64,000 nucleotides of DNA from Chaenocephalus aceratus (taxonomy: Eukaryota; Chordata; Actinopteri; Perciformes; Channichthyidae), in assembly GCA_023974075.1 (NCBI GenBank), contig CM043792.1, forward strand, positions 22,903,319 to 22,967,318. Direction: 5' to 3'. The notes under the pieces are model-generated. The model had not been told where the DNA came from. It ran no database searches and saw only the letters and a list, made by a program, of their open reading frames with translations. The position numbers were made by a program, and so were the translations under genes. Below, in pieces: positions 57,800-64,000 of this stretch. Numbering within the stretch: position 1 is the first letter of the stretch; every line of letters begins with the position of its first letter.

Positions 57800-57925
57800 T
57801 TGTGTTCTGTTGTTTTATGTTCATGTTGTAACCTACTTGCTGCCATGTTGGACAGGTCTCTCTTGAAAAAGAGATCGATGATCTCAATGGGACCACCTGG
57901 TTAAATAAAGGTTTAAAACAAAAAA
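57800..57925 (+). mobile_element. L2-like LINE 3' end
   Basis: ggtctctcttgaaaaagaga and atgatctcaatggg, then ttaaataaaggttt, match the 3' end of the LINE at 35600-35670. Only the 3' UTR/tail is left. Confidence 0.75.
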
Positions 57926-57984
57926 AAGTGTTTTAAAAAAAAAATGGTGGTAGATTTTGTCAGTCTCACGACGGTATTGGGACG

Positions 57985-58025
57985 TTTATTTACCGTAATA
58001 TTCGGTATATCGTTACATCCCTAAA
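57985..58025. mobile_element. Solo hAT-type terminus
   Basis: Ends tattcggtatatcgttacatccct; the reverse complement TAGGGATGTAACGATATACC is a hAT-type start. The partner end was not located. Confidence 0.4.
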
Positions 58026-58271
58026 AACGACAGATGCTACTACAGTACAACCACCGTGCTGAAAGACTCCCAACTTCACACAAAACACCTGGTTCATAAT
58101 AGGCGCTTTCACACAAAGTACTTTTCCCAGGAATAGTTCCCGGAACCTTGCCCCGGAACTTTTATTTCCTCGAACTATCTAGTAAATCGCGTTCACACCG
58201 GAATAAGTCCCTGAGGGAGCCACTGACGTCGGCTCACTAACATAAAAAGACAGTGTCTATAAGGGACGGCT

Positions 58272-58332
58272 CCCCCCCCCACTCTCGGGGTGGACGCCCT
58301 CTCAGCCCTGGTCTGGCGAAAACACTGGTTGG
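58272..58332. repeat. C-tract plus 52-bp box, copy 2
   Basis: Second copy of the unit at 55543-55613, again directly after a C-run. Confidence 0.85.
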
Positions 58333-58349
58333 AGGCTTATATGCTAGTG

Positions 58350-58725
58350 CAGTGTTTCCCACAGAATTTGATTCTATTTGTGGGGGCACCGCACCGCACC
58401 CCCCCCCCCCCCCCCCGGCAAGAAAAGCCAAAGGCCCCTTAACCAATTTGGGTTATCAAATAAGATAATACATGCGAGTTCATGGCTACTGTAGACAACG
58501 TTCTTGTTGCTCTGTGTTGCGTTGTTAATGAGTGAAACACACCGGAGTTGAGGATCTGTGGGGTTTATTCTCCCAAAAATATAATTTACAATTTACAATT
58601 TAGGCATTTAGCAGACGCCTTATTCCAAAGCGATTTACAATGACCAATTACAGGGACATTCTGCCTGGAGTAACCGTGGGCTAAGTGCGTCCCGCCACAA
58701 ATAAATCAATGTATGGGAAACACTG
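58350..58725. mobile_element. Short element with CAGTGTTTCCCA ends
   Basis: Left end CAGTGTTTCCCACAG and right end TATGGGAAACACTG are inverted. It contains a C-run (about 58396-58417) and a motif very common in fish DNA (ggcatttagcagacgcctta at about 58600). Only a 5-bp flank match (TAGTG) is seen. Confidence 0.65.
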
Positions 58726-58747
58726 TAGTGGGAGTTGGGTTTGCACT

Positions 58748-59002
58748 TCAGTCATTTTTCTTTTGGTACCGGTGATATTCACGTTCGGGTGATGCCTTTT
58801 CAAATGAGTGCATGTGCAAGTTTGATGTATTGCCAGCCGCATAACCAATTTTAGTTGAACAATGCCGACAAACAGTTTTGGTTCGGTCCACCTGTCTTTG
58901 TTCGTCATCCTTGTACGTAACTGCGAAACCAAAATGTTCCCAAACCGGAGACTTCAATGATGCTGGAGGATTTTCAAGCTCAACTTTATCTGCGTTTGCC
59001 AT
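58748..59002 (-). pseudogene. BED zinc-finger N-terminus of a hAT transposase
   Basis: ATG at 59002. The frame has SPVWEHFGFAV, VCRHC and GNTSNLHMHSFEKASPE, i.e. a ZBED-type BED finger with a degraded final histidine spacing. It stops after 84 codons. A hAT right end (ccgttacacccctag) lies just beyond, at about 59273-59287. Confidence 0.8.
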
Positions 59003-59322
59003 TTCAACAGTTCCTCAAATTACTGACTAAATTTGAACGCATCCCTGTGACCAGCTCTCATAGTATGCCTCTCGTCCAATGAAATGACTTGGTCGCTCTA
59101 TGACGCGTTGAACCCAATGTGAGCAAATTACTCTGAATGCTGCGACGCAGCACCTGAGATTACTTCCCAAAAGTTGTTCACGTTCTCAATTTTTTACGTT
59201 TAACGTTATATTCGTTCGGTATACACGTGTACCGAACCGAAGGGCCCATACCGAATATTTTCGGTACGTATACCGTTACACCCCTAGTTTCTGCATAATC
59301 TACGGTCTGTGGTTTTGCTCTC

Positions 59323-60311
59323 TTGCATGCCCTGCATAGCTATAAGAAACACTTAAGTTGTTGGTCAAGACACTTTCCACCTGATGAAGGCAAATGCCTT
59401 CCCAGATGTAAAAAAGTAGAAAACATTACATTCAGTTATAACTGCCAAAACAAACATTATTTACACTGTTATGGCCCCTGTTAAAAATGTTTGTAATGTT
59501 ATCTACTGTAAGTTGGTCGAACGAATGCCTCCTCATCCGGAAGCTGACTGAGCAGACCCGAGCAGCAGTCGAGAGGAGCCGAGCGCATCCGCGAAGCACA
59601 CAAAATGGCGACGTCAGAGTTCCCGTTAGCCGGCAAATCTAAATCTCTTCGGTCAAAATGTCCGGTCAAAATAATTTCCCTTTAGTGCAATATCGCTTCA
59701 GTTGTGCCACTTATGTGACGGACAAGAAGAGTATGTGACTGACAAGAATAGTCAATTCTAATGTCTAACACTTAATGTGGAGAAACCTGTATGGGTTGAT
59801 TGTGCGTTGATCTGTTGGTAATGCCTCGGGGTTCCTGTGGGCATGTAAACAAAGGCATAATGCTGCGCTATACTTTGTGGCCTCACCCAGTTGCATCGCG
59901 ACACTTATTGTTTAGGTGTCTTTTAATAAGCAGGTAGTCATATCATTAGCTAGAACTAGCTGGATCTGATCGATATGGACGTGAGTGAAGTCTAATCTGA
60001 CGGGAGAGAGAGATCAGCTGCTGCTGACGGGTCGACACGCAGCTCTGCATGATCACATGCAGCGGTGAGCGGACAAAACACACACTTCAGGTTAGAATAT
60101 TACACGTAGCTATTTTAATTACCTCTTAAACTACCTAAACTAGTTATAGATATGTTTAGTTTCACTGTCGGGTCACTCATTACTGGATCCGAGCTGCATG
60201 ATATTGGCATAATAGATTGCCCGATCGGGCAACCAGCAGGTGAGGCTCCATTGCCCGAGCTAAATACTAGATGGCCCCGGGCCATCGGGCAGTCGTTAAT
60301 GTCGAGCCCTG
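59323..60311 (-). mobile_element. Repeat copy B (inverted relative to copy A)
   Basis: 989 bp, reverse complement of copy A without its nested insertion, ending TTAATGTCGAGCCCTG at 60311. No 8-bp duplication is shared with the outer flank of copy A (CAAACTAG against TGGTCTGG). Confidence 0.88.
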
Positions 60312-60412
60312 TGGTCTGGTTTCAGAGATGAGCGCAGGCAGGTGACAATATTGCCACCTGTACTGAAGACCCTCTCTGAAGAGGAACTTGTGCTGCCACA
60401 TATGACACAGGA
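60312..60412 (-). pseudogene. hAT transposase C-terminal fragment
   Basis: The minus strand reads GSTSSSSERVFSTGGNIVTC then LRSSLKP, the Ac/ZBED-type dimerisation motif, directly abutting the end of copy B. Confidence 0.7.
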
Positions 60413-60802
60413 AAAAAAGAAAGGATTCTGAACCCTTTCTTTGCCATTATATAAAAATCGTGTTGCTACAAAAGTATAAATTAGGCTTACTAATAAGACA
60501 ACTCAGATCTGAAACAGGAATCTGCTGCCAAAGTGCAATACAAAAAGACAAAATTAATAGAATCAAACTATTTTTTTGTTGCATTTTATTAGAGTATAAA
60601 AAGAAATGCCTTTTTAAAATAGGATGCGAGCAACACTAGTTTCTTAACCTGAATTGATAATAGACTATAATCAATTTAAACAGAACAGATCTTAATGTTT
60701 CCATTCTTATACCATTTTGTACAATAATTATAATGAATAAGTTCAAACAAACTAAAACTTACAGCTGATTAATAACGGTATCTAACTTGAGTTTTTATTA
60801 TA

Positions 60803-61488
60803 TCAAAAACCTGTTGAAATGCTACTGTTATTTTTACTGTCCCCCAAAAGCGCGTCGGCAGCCTCCAGGAATGCTTCTTTCACAACTTCGCCATCTTTGA
60901 AAGACTTCATGTGTTTCGCAAGAACGTGACTGACACGATAAGATGCTATGGTAGCAGCCTTGCTCTTGTTGTTGGGCCTGGTGGAAATGGACTGCTGTGC
61001 ATTTAGCTGTCCTTTCAAGCCCCTCCCCTTTTGGGAGTGTAGGGCAGAATTAGGAGGGAATTCTGTCTCGTAGCGTTTGTGCACTGTTTTGAAATGCCGC
61101 TCCTAAATTACCCTAGACAGATGGACTTTGAATTGGAATAGATACAAAATAATAATCATAAATAATCATCCTCCCACTCGGAGTGAAAATTATATATTTT
61201 GGGCTTTTTTGCTTCTGCCATAATTGCAGTATTATGTGTGTGTGCGGACTGTCACTCCTGTTGACACGGACAACGTCAGCGAAATAGTGCACTGCCCACC
61301 AGCCACGCCCCGACACATGGGGTCACGCCGGCCAATCACAAAGCTTTGATGCGTTCAAGTGTATTATTCTGGCACATGAAGATTATGTTACAGGACATTA
61401 ATGATAAAACTGAATATTGTTGTTCTATTTTTAGACACATCTCGCGATCGACTGGGAATCTCCCCGCGATCGACTGGTTGGGCACCCC
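60803..61488 (-). mobile_element. hAT element end with transposase N-terminal part
   Basis: Right terminus at 61488 reads, on the minus strand, CGGGGGTGCCCAACC. The minus-strand frame 61100-60803 has HFKTVHKRYETEFPPNS, then ASYRVSHVLAKHMKSF.DGE, characteristic of GTF2IRD2-like hAT transposases. It complements the C-terminal piece at 54510-54794. Confidence 0.75.
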
Positions 61489-61489
61489 C

Positions 61490-62258
61490 GGGCTAGACCA
61501 TAGGTCCGTTGTGGTGGCAAAGTAGTCAGCTGAAGCCACATCTCTCTCAACTTCCCCATGGCATTTGTCATATAGCGCAAGCAGCGCAGACCTGCTGAAA
61601 TAATACAGAGACGGCATCACATAAACGCTTGTCCAACGTTTTGACAAGTTGCTTAAAGCCCTGGTTGCTAACAGTGCTAACTGGGCACATATCTTTAGCG
61701 ATGTGAAATGTAATGGCACAGGTAATATCTCTGTCTCTGCGAGCTCGTCGCGTAGGCCGTTGCTCTGTGCAATGCGTCCTGAATCGATGACTGTGATGTG
61801 GTGGATGAAGTCGAGCGGGCATCTGCTTTTTAGTCTGCTTTTTGTTGTATTATTGCCCGGTCGTATTACACTTTGTGGTTGTATTTCAGATGATTAAAGA
61901 GATTGGTTGTGTTAGCGTGTGGTGCCAACAAATCCTGCACTGTACTTTGTTTTGCTCCACGTCGGACTCCTGAAAGCCAAAGTACTTCCAAATAGTGGAA
62001 ATAGTTTTACCCTTCTTTTTAACGAGTTGCTGCTCTTGTTCTGACATCTTCACTCGCGCTGAACACTCACAACACGTGTCACTCCAACGTGGCTGAGTGG
62101 GCTTTTATGGAGGGGTGAAAGCGCACCCAGCTAAATAATCGTATTTTGTCAATTATGCTGTTTTCATAATCGTCGCAAGCCATAATCGTAATCGCGATTA
62201 AAATACGATTAATATACGATTAATATACGATTAATATACGATTAATTGCACAGCCCTA
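61490..62258 (-). mobile_element. hAT element 5' half, interrupted
   Basis: The right terminus reads TAGGGCTGTGCAATTAATCG on the minus strand (at about 62258). A run of 11-bp tandem repeats (ttaatatacga) follows. The transposase begins at 62047 (MSEQEQQLVKKKGKTIST, IWKYFGFQES, VQCRIC: a BED finger) and continues with indels to HIAKDMCPVSTV and FATTTDLWSS at 61490. There the 60803-61488 element cuts it off. Confidence 0.75.
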
Positions 62259-64000
62259 GTTTTATTATTGCATTCCCATGCCTCGCTAGTTTGCACAAAC
62301 AATGCTAATGCATCAAGAACTGCAGTTGTGTCATGGTACTATTACATAGTGAAGCTTTTTTATTTTCATTTGTGGATGAAAAATGTTAAACATGTTTGGC
62401 TGCTGGTTTTTAGTTCCATGTAAATATATTTACTTTGAAGTGCTCAATGTGAGATACGGTTTTCCTGTGTCTACGAGTCCTTGGTCTTTGAAAGGAAACC
62501 AAAGTTAAACCAAAGCCCCCCCACTAAGATTATTTCAACATTGCCACATAAAAACAAGCCCCTCCTTTCCAATACAGATGTAAACAGTATATGTCTGCCT
62601 ATATCTCTTTACATTATAGTACAAAATCAAATTGCTTGGTGTGTGTGTGTGTGTGTAAATCATGTATATTTATTCCATGCAATACTAAAAGCAAATACCT
62701 AGATTATGTTTTAGAGGACGAAGTTAGCAAAGAGAAGGACACAGATTTGAACCTAGTTGTGAGAAGTGTATATATGTTCTCATGATAAAACGACACAATC
62801 TGGCACAAGTCACATTTACCTTGCCAAGCTGCCATCAGAAAAACTTGCTTTTGAAATGTGGGATAGTGATGTGTTGAAAAGACTCTGAGCCTCGTCAAGT
62901 TACTTATGCATAGCATAAATATGTGGCATTCCATTGGCAAATAATTAAATGCAAACATCCAAAAGTCGATAGTATGCACTTTTATAGAAACTTCCCCTAA
63001 ATGTTAGGACTAAGGCTTTTTCAGTAGTTACAGCACACATTCACTTACTTATCATAGTTTCACTTTGCTCACATAATTGACAGCAGTATTGTTAGTGTTA
63101 GCTAGCTTCTTCCAAATAAATAACAACGGCATTGCAAAAATATAAAGAAAGCCAGAGCTTACACCCATCATAATTGCAACAAAAAGCTCAATGAATCTTC
63201 CAGTTACAGTTGCTGTTGGCTCTGTTACTTTGCCAAACAGAACTGTGCTGCCCAATTGCAGCTTACAGCTAACGGTACTGGCTCTCCTATTGCTGATTTC
63301 AACATGGATTTGTTTTTCAAAATTCACCAATAACACGAGATAAAAAGGCTGCAAAGTGTCAATACTGAGTTTACTGTTCCTCTCGGATTTTACCATGGCA
63401 GCTCTTGGTTAAATGTGTCACTTGCTGAGCGACAGTTATCATAGAATGCTGTCCAAAAAGATCTTACAGCAAATATCTCTGTTTTTCCCAAACCCATTTG
63501 CTTTTGTCCCTATGCAAGTCTAGACTCGTGATCCATAGTATTATGGTACCTGCAGGACTGTAGAAAAACAAATACCGTTACAATACAGAATAATGGCATC
63601 AACTTTGTATCAAAGCATTGGTTCTCTTGGACATCTCCAATTGGTTGTATAGAAATTAATGGTGGGACAGCAAAACATTCACATGAAGTACAGTAAACCA
63701 GAAGGGATCAATGTTTCAAGACGGTTCCAGTGGGTTGCCAATATTGCTACAGACCCCTGACACACTGAGGACAGTCCATCCTGTTTGAAAGTCATGCCGA
63801 GAACCTCTTCCCTCTCGTAAACAGAAATACAATTATATTATGGAATGCCTGAGTTAATTAGCAGACTTTGCGGTTTCAGATGTTTGTTTGTTTTCCACCA
63901 TTTAGGTATTTGCTAGACTTCACTTTTTGCTGCTAACTCCTTTTTCTTCTCTCTGTTTTGGCCTTTGATAATATGGCTGGCTGTAAATCATGTTTAGAGG
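62259..64000 (+). other. crebbp: crebbp intron 2, right part
   Basis: No crebbp exon 3 is visible before the window ends. AT-rich DNA with a short TG repeat near 62639-62656 and one unexplained minus-strand ORF (63052-63396). Confidence 0.6.
63052..63396 (-). CDS. Unrecognised 114-codon ORF, doubtful
   Basis: Minus-strand ATG at 63396 in a strong context (gctgccATGg). It encodes a mildly basic N-terminus and one hydrophobic segment (about residues 68-92, FIELFVAIMMGVSSGFLYIF) followed by a basic KK, so a single-pass membrane topology is conceivable. I recognise no family. Several clearly non-coding frames of similar length exist in this window, so chance is the more likely explanation. Confidence 0.15.
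   Translation of the reverse strand: MVKSERNSKLSIDTLQPFYLVLLVNFEKQIHVEISNRRASTVSCKLQLGSTVLFGKVTEPTATVTGRFIELFVAIMMGVSSGFLYIFAMPLLFIWKKLANTNNTAVNYVSKVKL

Noticed and set aside
52268..60311. One intact 8-kb long-TIR transposon spanning copies A and B
   Set aside because: The outer flanks are not duplicated and hAT fragments cross the supposed right boundary; kept as a hypothesis in the findings, not as a feature.

Overview
Teleost fish genomic DNA. The window shows short GT-AG-spliced exons in AT-rich non-coding DNA, long CA/TG microsatellites, many hAT-type elements with 8-bp target duplications, and LINE fragments of fish type. Three vertebrate genes lie on the + strand in the order srl (sarcalumenin, 3' part), adcy9 (adenylyl cyclase 9, complete coding region) and crebbp (CREB-binding protein, first two coding exons). 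From general knowledge this is the order and relative orientation of SRL-ADCY9-CREBBP on human 16p13.3. No prokaryotic, viral, CRISPR, rRNA or tRNA feature was found.

Layout: 1-5442 holds the last five coding exons of srl, followed by its 3' UTR. About 6.5-9.6 kb is intergenic, with one minus-strand LINE tail. About 9.65-11.35 kb is the probable adcy9 promoter/leader, with a perfect CRE palindrome at 11103. 11349-39842 holds nine adcy9 coding exons that join in frame to 1420 residues; the first intron is 17.9 kb and carries several DNA transposons. A 5'-truncated L2-like LINE fills a later intron that was probably only about 100 bp long. About 39.8-42.8 kb is the adcy9 3' UTR. A hAT element at 43730-44236 separates adcy9 from the crebbp promoter, which has clustered CRE-like sites and a YY1-type site. 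45214-51278 holds crebbp exons 1 and 2. From 51279 to the end is crebbp intron 2. Its 51.7-62.3 kb part is a dense pile of transposons: fragments of at least three hAT transposase types, two inverted 1-kb copies of one repeat, and a nested element whose empty site is preserved in the other copy.

The genes are functionally linked. Adcy9 makes cAMP, PKA phosphorylates CREB, and CBP is the CREB coactivator. Sarcalumenin is a sarcoplasmic-reticulum Ca2+ handling protein. CRE-type sites lie in the leader or promoter of both adcy9 and crebbp, which suggests, but does not prove, cAMP feedback. I see no wholly new gene system. The most unusual content is the transposon architecture: nested hATs, a 108-bp near-perfect hairpin, mutually exclusive hairpins and inverted copies. 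There are also the splice-site-adjacent LINE and the UG/CA tracts before a symmetric exon. Exon boundaries were read by eye from splice consensus and reading-frame continuity; no alignment was run.
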